Part shown: in pieces, positions 44,174-52,142 of the stretch
Layout of the letters: every line of letters starts with the position of its first letter
Numbering within the stretch: position 1 is the stretch's first letter
Source of the DNA: JACPVF01 sp964502095
GTDB lineage: Bacteria; Chloroflexota; Anaerolineae; Anaerolineales; Villigracilaceae
DNA length: 64,000 nucleotides
Direction of reading: 5' to 3'
NCBI GenBank assembly: GCA_964502095.1
Contig: CAZCUF010000008.1
Span: 1-64,000, forward strand
Notes under the pieces: model-generated
What the model saw: the letters and a program-made list of their open reading frames with translations, nothing else
Databases searched by the model: none
Told to the model about the DNA's origin: nothing
Translations under genes and position numbers: made by a program

Positions 44174-44202
44174 TTGACATGGAACGCATGTTCGTTTATC
44201 AT
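44174..44202 (+). promoter_or_regulatory. lexA promoter with SOS box
   Basis: TTGACA (44174-44179), 17 bases, TATCAT (44197-44202). GAACGCATGTTC (44182-44193), a perfect GAAC-N4-GTTC SOS box, fills the spacer, so LexA bound here would block polymerase. Confidence 0.88.
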
Positions 44203-44242
44203 TCCTAGCACAAATGAGCGATTAATGGCTCAGGAGGCGCGT

Positions 44243-44917
44243 ATGATGATGGTTCGAAAAAGCAAGGGCCTGGGAGAACGACATCAAAAAATCCTGGACT
44301 TTTTGCAGGAATATCAGAAAGAAAATAGATACCCACCCTCGATTCGCGAGATCGGCGAGAAAACGGGAATCTCTTCCACGTCTGTTGTAAATTACTATCT
44401 CGATCAACTTGAGAAAATGGGACTCATCGAACGCGACCGCAAAATCTCGCGCGGCGTGCGCCTGGCCAACACTAACGCGCTGGCCGATACCGTTCGCGTT
44501 CCGATCCTCGGCCCGATTGCCGCCGGCCCCTTAATGCTGGTCCCCGAGCCGGGAGTGGATTATATGAACGAGAAGGAGTTCAAAGCGGTGGAGATTGCTC
44601 GCAGTCTGCTCCCCTCCCGTGAGAAATCCAACGAACTTTATGCCCTCGAGGTCAAAGGCGAATCCATGATCGACGCCATGATCAACGATGGCGATATCGT
44701 CGTCATGAAGCCGGCTGTGGAAGCCCGCAACGGCGAAATGGTGGCAGTACGCGTCGATGACGAGTACACGCTCAAATACTTCTTCAAAGAGAAGGACGGC
44801 TACCGTCTTCAACCCGCCAACCCGACCATGAATCCGATTCGTGTCGCCAGAAACAAGCCGGTGGAAATCAAAGGCAAAGTGGTGATGGTCATTCGCAAAA
44901 TGCCGTTGGCAAGTTGA
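44243..44917 (+). CDS. lexA: LexA repressor
   Basis: 224 residues from ATG 44243, five bases after AGGAGG; the open frame upstream to 44045 crosses the promoter and is not coding. Winged helix at 11-75 (SIREIGEKTGISSTSVVNYY), cleavage site A94-G95 in GPIAAGPLML, and the Ser-Lys dyad S141 (KGESMIDAM) and K178 (EYTLKYF), 37 residues apart as in E. coli LexA. RecA-stimulated self-cleavage would free SOS genes, including this one and the cassette at 50662. Confidence 0.96.
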   Translation: MMMVRKSKGLGERHQKILDFLQEYQKENRYPPSIREIGEKTGISSTSVVNYYLDQLEKMGLIERDRKISRGVRLANTNALADTVRVPILGPIAAGPLMLVPEPGVDYMNEKEFKAVEIARSLLPSREKSNELYALEVKGESMIDAMINDGDIVVMKPAVEARNGEMVAVRVDDEYTLKYFFKEKDGYRLQPANPTMNPIRVARNKPVEIKGKVVMVIRKMPLAS

Positions 44918-44945
44918 CCAACGCCCCATTGCTTCACTAATACAC

Positions 44946-44982
44946 AAACCTCCCGATAGTCATCGGGAGGTTTGTTGTTTTT
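44946..44982. terminator. Terminator between lexA and rplL
   Basis: AAACCTCCCGAT / ATCGGGAGGTTT, 12 base pairs with a 4-base loop; a T-rich run follows on the plus strand and TTTGTGT on the minus strand. It closes rplJ-rplL without a following rpoB. Confidence 0.85.
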
Positions 44983-45008
44983 TCAAAAGATCGTTAAGCG
45001 TGAAGAGC

Positions 45009-45389
45009 TTAGGCGACCTCGACAGCCGCACCCGCTTCTTCCAGTTTCTTCTTGGCGTCCGCCGCGGCATCCTTGCCCACCGCGGAAAGGACCTTCCCAC
45101 CGGCGGTCTCTGCCAAAGTTTTGGCTTCGCCGAGGCCGAGGCTGGTGAGTTGGCGAATCACCTTGATGACTTCGATCTTCTTCGGGCCGGCATCCTTGAT
45201 GATCACATCGAACTCGGTCTTTTCTTCAACCGGTTCAGCCGCGGCGGCCGCGCCGCCAGCGGCGGCCACAGCCACCGGAGCGGCCGCAGAAACGCCCCAC
45301 TTCTCTTCCAGGGCTTTCACAAGTTCAGCCGCTTCAATAACAGACAGGGAGGAAAGTTCCTCCACGATTTTTTCGAGCTTTTCAGCCAT
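45009..45389 (-). CDS. rplL: 50S ribosomal protein L7/L12
   Basis: 126 residues. N-terminal dimer helix (LEKIVEELSSLSVIEAAELV), Ala/Gly hinge (about 35-52) and the C-terminal domain (EKTEFDVIIKDAGPKKIEVI, GLGEAKTLAETAGG) are all present. It forms the flexible stalk that recruits translation GTPases. Last gene of its operon, 62 bases after rplJ. Confidence 0.97.
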   Translation of the reverse strand: MAEKLEKIVEELSSLSVIEAAELVKALEEKWGVSAAAPVAVAAAGGAAAAAEPVEEKTEFDVIIKDAGPKKIEVIKVIRQLTSLGLGEAKTLAETAGGKVLSAVGKDAAADAKKKLEEAGAAVEVA

Positions 45390-45451
45390 TTCTAGTTACT
45401 CCTTACCTTATCTGGTAGTTTAATTTGAATTTGATTTCGATACGAAACAAA

Positions 45452-45982
45452 CTATGCCGCGGCGGGTGCCTTCTCAGCAAAGGCTTTGACCACAGCCGCC
45501 AGACCACGCGCGGGTTCGGCGATGGTGCGAACCAATTTTCCAGCCGGGGCCTGCAACACGCCCAGTAACTGCGCACGCACAACCGGTAGTGGCGGCAAAT
45601 CAGCCAATGCTTTCACCTGGCGGGCAGTCAAGTTTTGGCCAGCCATGAAACCGGCCTTGACCTTGACGAACTCGTTACCTTTCGTCGCGTCCGCCAAAGC
45701 TTTTGCAGTGGCGGCAGGATCGTTGAAGGCAAACGAGATGGCCGTGCTTTTGGTCAGCGTATCGTCAGAGAATTTCATTCCCTGCTCTGCCAGCGCGCGG
45801 CGGACCAATGTGTTCTTGACCACATGGAACTCTCCGCCTGTTTCGCGAATTTTCGAGCGGATCGTATCCATTGCTTTCATATTTGCGCCGGTATATTCAA
45901 CGAGAATTACAGCCTGACTGCGCTTGAGCCAGTCCTGGTATTGGGCCAGAACTTCCTCTTTGTGTTGTTTGGAAATTGCCAA
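45452..45982 (-). CDS. rplJ: 50S ribosomal protein L10
   Basis: 176 residues. QYQDWLKRSQAVILVEYTGA and HVVKNTLVRRAL are typical of L10. It anchors the L7/L12 dimers to 23S rRNA. AAGGAGGTGAAG precedes the ATG. An attenuator-like hairpin lies directly upstream, see the leader entry. Confidence 0.96.
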   Translation of the reverse strand: MAISKQHKEEVLAQYQDWLKRSQAVILVEYTGANMKAMDTIRSKIRETGGEFHVVKNTLVRRALAEQGMKFSDDTLTKSTAISFAFNDPAATAKALADATKGNEFVKVKAGFMAGQNLTARQVKALADLPPLPVVRAQLLGVLQAPAGKLVRTIAEPARGLAAVVKAFAEKAPAAA

Positions 45983-46172
45983 AGGACTTCACCTCCTTTC
46001 AATAAAAAGTCTTTGCCACTCGCTTCGCGAGGCAAAGACTTTTGCTTCCCAAACGGGAATCGACCTGGCGGCCGAATATAGCAATTCGTCCTCACCTGGG
46101 CAGGATATTAAGTTCCCCGCAGGGAACACCCACCGTCATTGGCGAAGTGGCTTTAGGTATAAACGAGTATTT
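45983..46172 (-). promoter_or_regulatory. L10 leader with attenuator hairpin
   Basis: The minus-strand gap before rplJ contains GTTCCC / GGGAAC, then CCTGCCCAGGTGAGGAC, which resembles the conserved core of the L10 leader, and finally a 13-base-pair hairpin (46004-46016 with 46031-46043) followed by TTTTTATT. L10-L12 binding to such leaders represses their own synthesis. The leader identity is by recall and should be checked with the Rfam model. Confidence 0.7.
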
Positions 46173-46892
46173 CTACTCGGTCACCTCGAGTCCTTGAGCC
46201 TCGTTCGGGTCGATCTTGATACCGGGGCCCATGGTGGTGGTTACAGTAATGTGCTTCAGATAGATACCTTTTGCGCCGGAAGGACGCGCCTTGCGGACTG
46301 CGTCCATCAGAGCCGCAAAATTTTCGTAAAGCTGATCGGCAGAGAACGATGCCTTGCCGATCGAAACATGGATATTGGCGGTCTTATCGAGCCGGAATTC
46401 GACGCGCCCCGCTTTCGCTTCCTGAATCGCCCGGGACAGGTCATTTGCATTTACAACGGTGCCGGCTTTCGGGTTCGGCATGAGCCCCCGCGGACCCAGC
46501 ACGCGGCCGAGGCGCCCCACTTTGCCCATCGCATCGGGCGTCGCGATCGCCACATCGAAATCCAGCATACCGCCTTCGATCTTCTTTAACGTTTCATCGT
46601 CATCGGCCACCAGATCGGCGCCTGCTGAACGGGCTGTGGCCGCGCCTTCACCGGCCGCAAAGACCAACACGCGCACTTTCTTGCCGAGGCCGTGCGGAAG
46701 TACCACCACATCGCGCACTTGCTGGTCCGCTTGACGCGGATCGAGCGCGGTGCGCACATGCACTTCCACCGTTGAATCGAACTTGGTAATACTGGTTTCT
46801 TTGGCGAGCGTTATCGCCTCGCGCGAAGAATAAACTTTATCTGCATCTACTTTGGCCGCTGCGGCCACATATTTTTTACCGTGTTTTGCCAT
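46173..46892 (-). CDS. rplA: 50S ribosomal protein L1
   Basis: 239 residues. STVEVHVRTALDPRQADQQV, GLMPNPKAGTV and GRVEFRLDKTANIH are L1 signatures. It binds the L1 stalk of 23S rRNA and often its own mRNA. A structured leader sits between rplK and this gene. Confidence 0.97.
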   Translation of the reverse strand: MAKHGKKYVAAAAKVDADKVYSSREAITLAKETSITKFDSTVEVHVRTALDPRQADQQVRDVVVLPHGLGKKVRVLVFAAGEGAATARSAGADLVADDDETLKKIEGGMLDFDVAIATPDAMGKVGRLGRVLGPRGLMPNPKAGTVVNANDLSRAIQEAKAGRVEFRLDKTANIHVSIGKASFSADQLYENFAALMDAVRKARPSGAKGIYLKHITVTTTMGPGIKIDPNEAQGLEVTE

Positions 46893-46902
46893 GGTTTCCT
46901 CC

Positions 46903-46976
46903 GTGGTGCAAGCGTGATATTGCCGGTCGAGCGGCGGACACGCCGCCGCGCATCGAAACTACAATATCACTCCCAC
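46903..46976 (-). promoter_or_regulatory. Structured rplA leader, second copy of a GTGGGA/ACCAC motif
   Basis: On the minus strand GTGGGA, then GTGATATTG ... CAATATCAC enclosing GCGGCGG / CCGCCGC, then GCTTGCACCAC. GTGG and CCAC can close the whole element. The same frame of conserved ends occurs before rplK. A binding site for L1 is the natural candidate. Confidence 0.65.
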
Positions 46977-46980
46977 AAAA

Positions 46981-47406
46981 TTAATCTGCCACCGTGATGC
47001 CCATCGAACGGGCGGTGCCTTCGATCTGTTCCATCGCGCCTTCCAGATCGATCGCGTTGAGGTCCTTCATCTTGATCTCGGCGATCTCTTTGATCTGAGC
47101 GCGCGTCACCTTGCCAACTTTGTCCTTATTCGGCACAGCCGAACCCTTATCCACTTTGGCGGCCTTGCGCAACAAAACCGATGCCGGAGAAGTGCGCAAT
47201 ACGAAAGTGAACGAACCATCGGAATAGATGGTAATTTCCGCCGGCAATATTTCGCCCGGACGACTGGACGTGCGTGAATTATATTCCTTGCAGAACGCCA
47301 TGATATTGATTCCATGGCTGGCCAATGCCGGGCCAACCGGCGGCGCCGGGTTGGCCTTTCCAGCTTCGAGCTGGAGACGTACGATTGCTTTGAGCTTCTT
47401 TGCCAT
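46981..47406 (-). CDS. rplK: 50S ribosomal protein L11
   Basis: 141 residues from ATG 47406, with AAGGAGT upstream; the frame open to 47481 crosses the leader. MAKKLKAIVRLQLEAGKANP and GPALASHGINIMAFCKEYNS are L11 hallmarks. It binds the GTPase-associated centre of 23S rRNA. Confidence 0.97.
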   Translation of the reverse strand: MAKKLKAIVRLQLEAGKANPAPPVGPALASHGINIMAFCKEYNSRTSSRPGEILPAEITIYSDGSFTFVLRTSPASVLLRKAAKVDKGSAVPNKDKVGKVTRAQIKEIAEIKMKDLNAIDLEGAMEQIEGTARSMGITVAD

Positions 47407-47444
47407 TTTTACTCCTTGCCTGCACCTGCAACGCAGGGACAGGT

Positions 47445-47481
47445 GTGGTTTTAGCGGGCGATTTAAGGGACGCCCTCCCAC
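47445..47481 (-). promoter_or_regulatory. rplK leader, first copy of the GTGGGA/ACCAC motif
   Basis: On the minus strand GTGGGA, GGGCG ... CGCCC hairpin, GCTAAAACCAC. The ends match the rplA leader element (GCTnnnACCAC) while the enclosed hairpin differs in sequence and length. Confidence 0.65.
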
Positions 47482-47541
47482 TGCATCAGGCCGATGAACG
47501 GATCAAACGATCGTTCCGAACCTCAGCCTGTTACCGTTTCG

Positions 47542-48237
47542 TTAAGCTTTCTCCACCTGAAGAAAGTCCAATTCCACGGGCGTTTCGCGCCCGAAGAAAC
47601 TGACCATTACGCGCACTTTCGTGCGCTCCATATCGATCTCTGCCACCACGCCGCGGAAATCGTTGAACGGGCCATCCACAATACGAACGCGCTCCCCAAC
47701 CTTGAACGTAACCTTGACGGTCGGCGCTTCGGCTTCCATGCGCTTGACGATCTGCGCCACTTCTTCGGGGCGCAGGGCGGTGGGCTGTGTGCCCATGCCA
47801 ACGAAGCCTGTCACGCCCGGCGTGTTCCGCACTACATACCACGACTCTTCCGTCAGGATCATGTTCACCAAAACATAACCGGGGAAGATGTGCCGCTCCA
47901 CAGTCCGGCGTTTGCCATCCTTAACTTCGATCTCTTCCTGAGTCGGGATGACCACATCGAAGATCTTGTCTTTCATACCCATGGTTTCGATGCGTTGTTC
48001 GAGGTTATGCCGAACCTTGTTCTCATAACCCGAATAACAATGGATCACATACCAGGCCGGCCCTTCAACAGCCGCATCGACGGGCGGAAGGTCCGAGGGA
48101 ATCGAAGCGTCGGAACGCGAAACAGGTTCGGCGTCCGATATTGGAGCGACTTCCGAATGGGTCGTAATCTCTTCTTCGGGAGTCTCTTCCTTCAGCGGTC
48201 CCTGGTCAAATTGATCTTCCGGTTCCAACTCGTCCAT
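47542..48237 (-). CDS. nusG: Transcription termination/antitermination protein NusG
   Basis: 231 residues from ATG 48237 (GAGGAT upstream). Residues 1-58 are an acidic, Ser/Glu/Pro-rich extension not found in most NusG. The NGN domain starts at AWYVIHCYSGYENKVRHNL, and the KOW domain (VGERVRIVDGPFNDFRGVV) is at the end. It couples RNA polymerase with ribosomes and Rho. It follows secE by 18 bases. Confidence 0.95.
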   Translation of the reverse strand: MDELEPEDQFDQGPLKEETPEEEITTHSEVAPISDAEPVSRSDASIPSDLPPVDAAVEGPAWYVIHCYSGYENKVRHNLEQRIETMGMKDKIFDVVIPTQEEIEVKDGKRRTVERHIFPGYVLVNMILTEESWYVVRNTPGVTGFVGMGTQPTALRPEEVAQIVKRMEAEAPTVKVTFKVGERVRIVDGPFNDFRGVVAEIDMERTKVRVMVSFFGRETPVELDFLQVEKA

Positions 48238-48255
48238 CAAATCCTCAATGATCGA

Positions 48256-48474
48256 TTAAGCGATGCCCAGGATAATGTTCAATCCATCGTGGGCCAGCAG
48301 GTCAACAACGCCAAGTACAACGCCCATGAACACCATCACCAGCAAAACCAGGATGGTCAGGCGGCGGGCTTCCGGCCAGGTGGGCCAGGAGACCTTTCGC
48401 AATTCGCCCGTAGTTTCACGGAAGAACTGCTGTATGGTGTTTTGGCTTTTGCCTTTTTTATCCTTCTCAGCCAA
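48256..48474 (-). CDS. secE: Preprotein translocase subunit SecE
   Basis: 72 residues. TTG start at 48474, seven bases after AAGGAG, with no ATG before the conserved region. FFRETTGELRKVSWPTWPEA is the amphipathic helix of SecE and the single transmembrane helix follows (about 40-62). It clamps SecY in the Sec translocon. Confidence 0.93.
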   Translation of the reverse strand: MAEKDKKGKSQNTIQQFFRETTGELRKVSWPTWPEARRLTILVLLVMVFMGVVLGVVDLLAHDGLNIILGIA

Positions 48475-48536
48475 GGCAAATCTCCTTCATTGAATTTACG
48501 GGCAAAACGCCGCGTGAGGCGGCGTTGCCCTTCAGG

Positions 48537-48609
48537 CAGGCCAGGTAGGACTTGAACCCACAACCGCTCGTTTTGGAGACGAGTGCTCTACCAGTTGAGC
48601 TACTGGCCT
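48537..48609 (-). tRNA. tRNA-Trp (CCA)
   Basis: 73 bases, acceptor AGGCCAG / CTGGCCT, anticodon loop CTCCAAA with CCA anticodon, T arm GGTTCAAGTCC. The 3' CCA is not encoded. Sits between rpmG and secE, its usual place. Confidence 0.96.
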
Positions 48610-48657
48610 ATTTCACCAGACAACCGCCAGCGCACTATTCGGCTGTCTGGTCGGAAA

Positions 48658-48828
48658 CTATTTCGTTTCGCGATGCAACGTATGCTTGCGGCAACGAGGA
48701 CAATATTTGTTGAACTCGAGCCGGTTCGGATCGTTGCGGCGATTCTTCTCGGTTGTATAGTTACGTTCTTTGCAGTCATTGCACTGTAAAGTAATGACTG
48801 GCCGAACATCTTTCTTCTTAGAAGCCAT
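48658..48828 (-). CDS. rpmG: 50S ribosomal protein L33
   Basis: 56 residues read directly from the minus strand: starts MASKKKDVRPVITLQC, has four Cys as CxxC pairs (CNDC, CPRC) and ends HTLHRETK. This is the zinc-binding form of L33. It lies between tuf and tRNA-Trp; its small size makes it easy to miss. Confidence 0.95.
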   Translation of the reverse strand: MASKKKDVRPVITLQCNDCKERNYTTEKNRRNDPNRLEFNKYCPRCRKHTLHRETK

Positions 48829-48851
48829 TTTTTCTTACCAGCTTTCCAAAT

Positions 48852-50054
<1,203 letters not shown>

Positions 50055-50098
50055 GTAATTCTTCTCCTTATTCTGACATAATTCTTTGTCAGCAACTG

Positions 50099-50171
50099 AG
50101 CCCACGATGGGATTTGAACCCATGACCCCGTTCTTACCAAGAACGTGCTCTGCCGACTGAGCTACGTGGGC
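50099..50171 (-). tRNA. tRNA-Thr (GGT)
   Basis: 73 bases, acceptor GCCCACG / CGTGGGC, anticodon stem CGTTC / GAACG with loop TTGGTAA. Lies just upstream of tuf. Confidence 0.96.
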
Positions 50172-50202
50172 TGGAAGTGCTGCCGGAGATTTTCTCCGGT
50201 AG

Positions 50203-50285
50203 TGGGCGGTGAAGGATTCGAACCTCCGAAGGCTGCTGCCAACTGATTTACAGTCAGTCCCCTTTGGCCACTTGGGTAACCGCCC
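50203..50285 (-). tRNA. tRNA-Tyr (GTA)
   Basis: 83 bases with the long variable arm of type II tRNA, acceptor GGGCGGT / ACCGCCC, anticodon loop CTGTAAA. Confidence 0.96.
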
Positions 50286-50366
50286 GCTCGATTTTAAATC
50301 TAGTAGCTAATCTACTAGTCGCTTCGTCCCTCCTGAAAGAGACGAACCGACTAACATCTTAACTGG

Positions 50367-50439
50367 AGCCGACGACGAGAATCGAACTCGTAACCGCCCG
50401 CTTACAAGGCGGGTGCTCTGCCGATTGAGCTACGTCGGC
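50367..50439 (-). tRNA. tRNA-Thr (TGT)
   Basis: 73 bases, acceptor GCCGACG / CGTCGGC, anticodon stem CCCGC / GCGGG with loop CTTGTAA. First of the tRNA-tuf transcript. Confidence 0.96.
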
Positions 50440-50450
50440 AATTTAGCAGG

Positions 50451-50461
50451 CCGATTATACC
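50451..50461 (-). promoter_or_regulatory. Extended -10 promoter of the tRNA-tuf cluster
   Basis: TGG then TATAAT (minus strand, 50459-50454), about 15 bases before the first tRNA-Thr. The -35 region (TTCCGA) is weak. Confidence 0.55.
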
Positions 50462-50595
50462 AAAGCCCACTTGGATTCGGAAGTATCCGACAATTAAATT
50501 GCTCCCGCGGCACAGGAGCAAGGTGTGAAAGTTTAACCGAGTTCATACCCAGCGTCAAGCTTTCATCATTTTTTAATTGAAAAGTAAATTGCCTC

Positions 50596-50647
50596 TTGAC
50601 ATGAACATGTGTTCTATATTATTATATGGGCATAGAATATATGTTCT
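50596..50647 (+). promoter_or_regulatory. SOS-box promoter of the ATPase cassette
   Basis: TTGACA (50596-50601), 18 bases, TATTAT (50620-50625). A perfect box GAACATGTGTTC (50603-50614) sits immediately behind the -35, and a second near-palindrome GAATATATGTTC (50635-50646, one mismatch to the box) covers the early transcript. The layout matches the lexA promoter. Confidence 0.82.
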
Positions 50648-50661
50648 AAGTGGTGATTCAG

Positions 50662-51447
50662 ATGTCAGAGAAAAATCGTTACGATCTAATGCTTGAAGCA
50701 TTAATTGAATTGGCGCCAGAGATTAGGGCGCTCGACGGCCCGCCGAAACCTGTGTTACCCACTGTTTCGAGCGTCATGGCAAGATTCAATCCTCTGCCTG
50801 CCGAGGCGTTATTCCTGGGCGTTGCGGAAGATGGGTTGCCGGTTCTTTTGAATGTGGAGGATCCGGTACCGGGTCCGGTTTTGATCGTTGGGGACGCCGG
50901 AACCGGGAAAACCAATTTCCTGAAGTCCATTGCGTCCGGAGTTCAACTGACTCACGCCGATAAAGAAATCCAATACGGCGTCATTACAAGCTATCTCGAG
51001 GAATGGAACGGCTTTCAGCGGAGTTCAAATTGTGTGGATATTTTCCCGGCGCATAAAACGGACGCTGAAAATTTCATCAACTCGGTATCCTCCTGGGCAC
51101 ATTCCAGTCGCAGGGATTCGCAAGCCGTATTGCTTTTGATCGACGATATAACTTCCATTTTCAAAATGGATTTCGAGGCGCGCCAGAGTTTGCGCTGGTT
51201 ACTTTTGCGCGGCCCTTCGCGAAAAGTCTGGCCGATCATTACGATGAATCCCGACAGCCTGAATGAGATTCATCCCTGGGATACATTCTTCCACACAAGG
51301 ATTTTCGGAAAGATAGACGATCAGGAATTATCCCAAACTATGACTCAATCTGAAAACGTTCAACTTCAAAGATTGAACGCGGGCGCTCAGTTCATGATTC
51401 GGGAAGATGATCAATGGCTGAAGTTCTGGGTGCCTTCAGCGGAATAG
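50662..51447 (+). CDS. SOS-controlled P-loop ATPase (FtsK/EccC-like), unknown role
   Basis: 261 residues from ATG 50662; an in-frame GTG at 50650 is possible. Walker A GDAGTGKTNFLKS (about 78-90), Walker B VLLLIDDIT (about 154-162). The lead-in PVLLNVEDPVPGPVLIVGD resembles the FtsK/HerA and EccC branch, in which a ligand-free beta strand precedes the P-loop. A sensor-like Asn in ITMNPDSLNE follows. At this length it has only the motor domain, no membrane or DNA-binding gamma domain. SOS-box control points to DNA damage. Gap to the next gene is 9 bases. Confidence 0.75.
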   Translation: MSEKNRYDLMLEALIELAPEIRALDGPPKPVLPTVSSVMARFNPLPAEALFLGVAEDGLPVLLNVEDPVPGPVLIVGDAGTGKTNFLKSIASGVQLTHADKEIQYGVITSYLEEWNGFQRSSNCVDIFPAHKTDAENFINSVSSWAHSSRRDSQAVLLLIDDITSIFKMDFEARQSLRWLLLRGPSRKVWPIITMNPDSLNEIHPWDTFFHTRIFGKIDDQELSQTMTQSENVQLQRLNAGAQFMIREDDQWLKFWVPSAE

Positions 51448-51456
51448 GAGACTGAT

Positions 51457-51705
51457 ATGTACACCGGCATGCTTTGGTACGACAACGACCCTCGAACCGC
51501 CCTGATCGTCAAAGTTCAAAAAGCGTCTTCATATTACTTGAAGAAATATGGCCGCCTGCCGGATATTTGCCTGGTACACCCAAGCATGCTGGACAATAAA
51601 CATCCCGCGGTCTTTCAGGAGCAAGGAAAACAGATCACTATTCGCTCGTATCAGCCGGTTTTGCCCAATCATTTTTGGATCGGCACGGAAGATCTAACTT
51701 CATAA
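51457..51705 (+). CDS. Small protein, partner of the SOS ATPase
   Basis: 82 residues. ATG with AGGAG ten bases before, overlapping the end of the ATPase gene. TALIVKVQKASSYYLKKYGR looks like an amphipathic helix and CLVHPSML, YQPVLPNHFWIG could be strand segments. Acidic and basic residues are mixed; there is no membrane segment or known motif. Its tight linkage to the ATPase suggests a complex. No family recognised. Confidence 0.65.
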   Translation: MYTGMLWYDNDPRTALIVKVQKASSYYLKKYGRLPDICLVHPSMLDNKHPAVFQEQGKQITIRSYQPVLPNHFWIGTEDLTS

Positions 51706-51736
51706 GGGCAGAAAATTTTCTGTCTTTAGCGTTTGG

Positions 51737-51766
51737 CACTCCCTGCTGTTCCACCAGCGGGGAGTG
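51737..51766. terminator. Hairpin between convergent genes
   Basis: CACTCCCTGCTG / CAGCGGGGAGTG, 12 pairs with one G-T. Only TT follows on the plus strand, so it may be a weak terminator. Confidence 0.5.
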
Positions 51767-52135
51767 TTAATTTCCCGAACCAACCACGAAGGCGACCGCA
51801 TGGCTTTGTGAATGGCTCAAGCTAACTGACCAATCAACAATTCCCAGTTCATTCGCTTTCTCCCCCGCTTTGCCATAAAGCATCAAGGCCGGCGCCTTCT
51901 TACCATTTACAACCACTTCGATTTCCTGCCAGCCGATTTCCCCAATCCCCTCCCCCAATGCCTTGGCCGCCGCTTCCTTCGCGGCAAAGCGCGCGGCCAA
52001 CGACTCGACCTTTCCGTTCGACGATTCGATTTCACCCCTGGTGAATATACGATTTAGAAAACGGTCACCGTGACGCGCAATCGCATCTTCCACACGCACA
52101 ATTTCGATCAGGTCGACACCCGTTACAAATTTCAT
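51767..52135 (-). CDS. acpS: Holo-[acyl-carrier-protein] synthase
   Basis: 122 residues. GVDLIEIVRVEDAIARHG with catalytic Asp8 and FAAKEAAAKALG (Glu of the second metal site) identify AcpS. It transfers phosphopantetheine from CoA to ACP. It follows the M16 gene by 7 bases. Confidence 0.95.
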   Translation of the reverse strand: MKFVTGVDLIEIVRVEDAIARHGDRFLNRIFTRGEIESSNGKVESLAARFAAKEAAAKALGEGIGEIGWQEIEVVVNGKKAPALMLYGKAGEKANELGIVDWSVSLSHSQSHAVAFVVGSGN

Positions 52136-52142
52136 TTTGAAG

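Noticed and set aside
44045..44242. 66-residue N-terminal extension of LexA
   Set aside because: It covers the SOS-box promoter and has no LexA-family sequence; AGGAGG points to ATG 44243.
47494..48555. 353-residue plus-strand ORF across nusG, secE and part of the leader
   Set aside because: Antisense to certain genes, no domain, crosses a tRNA boundary.
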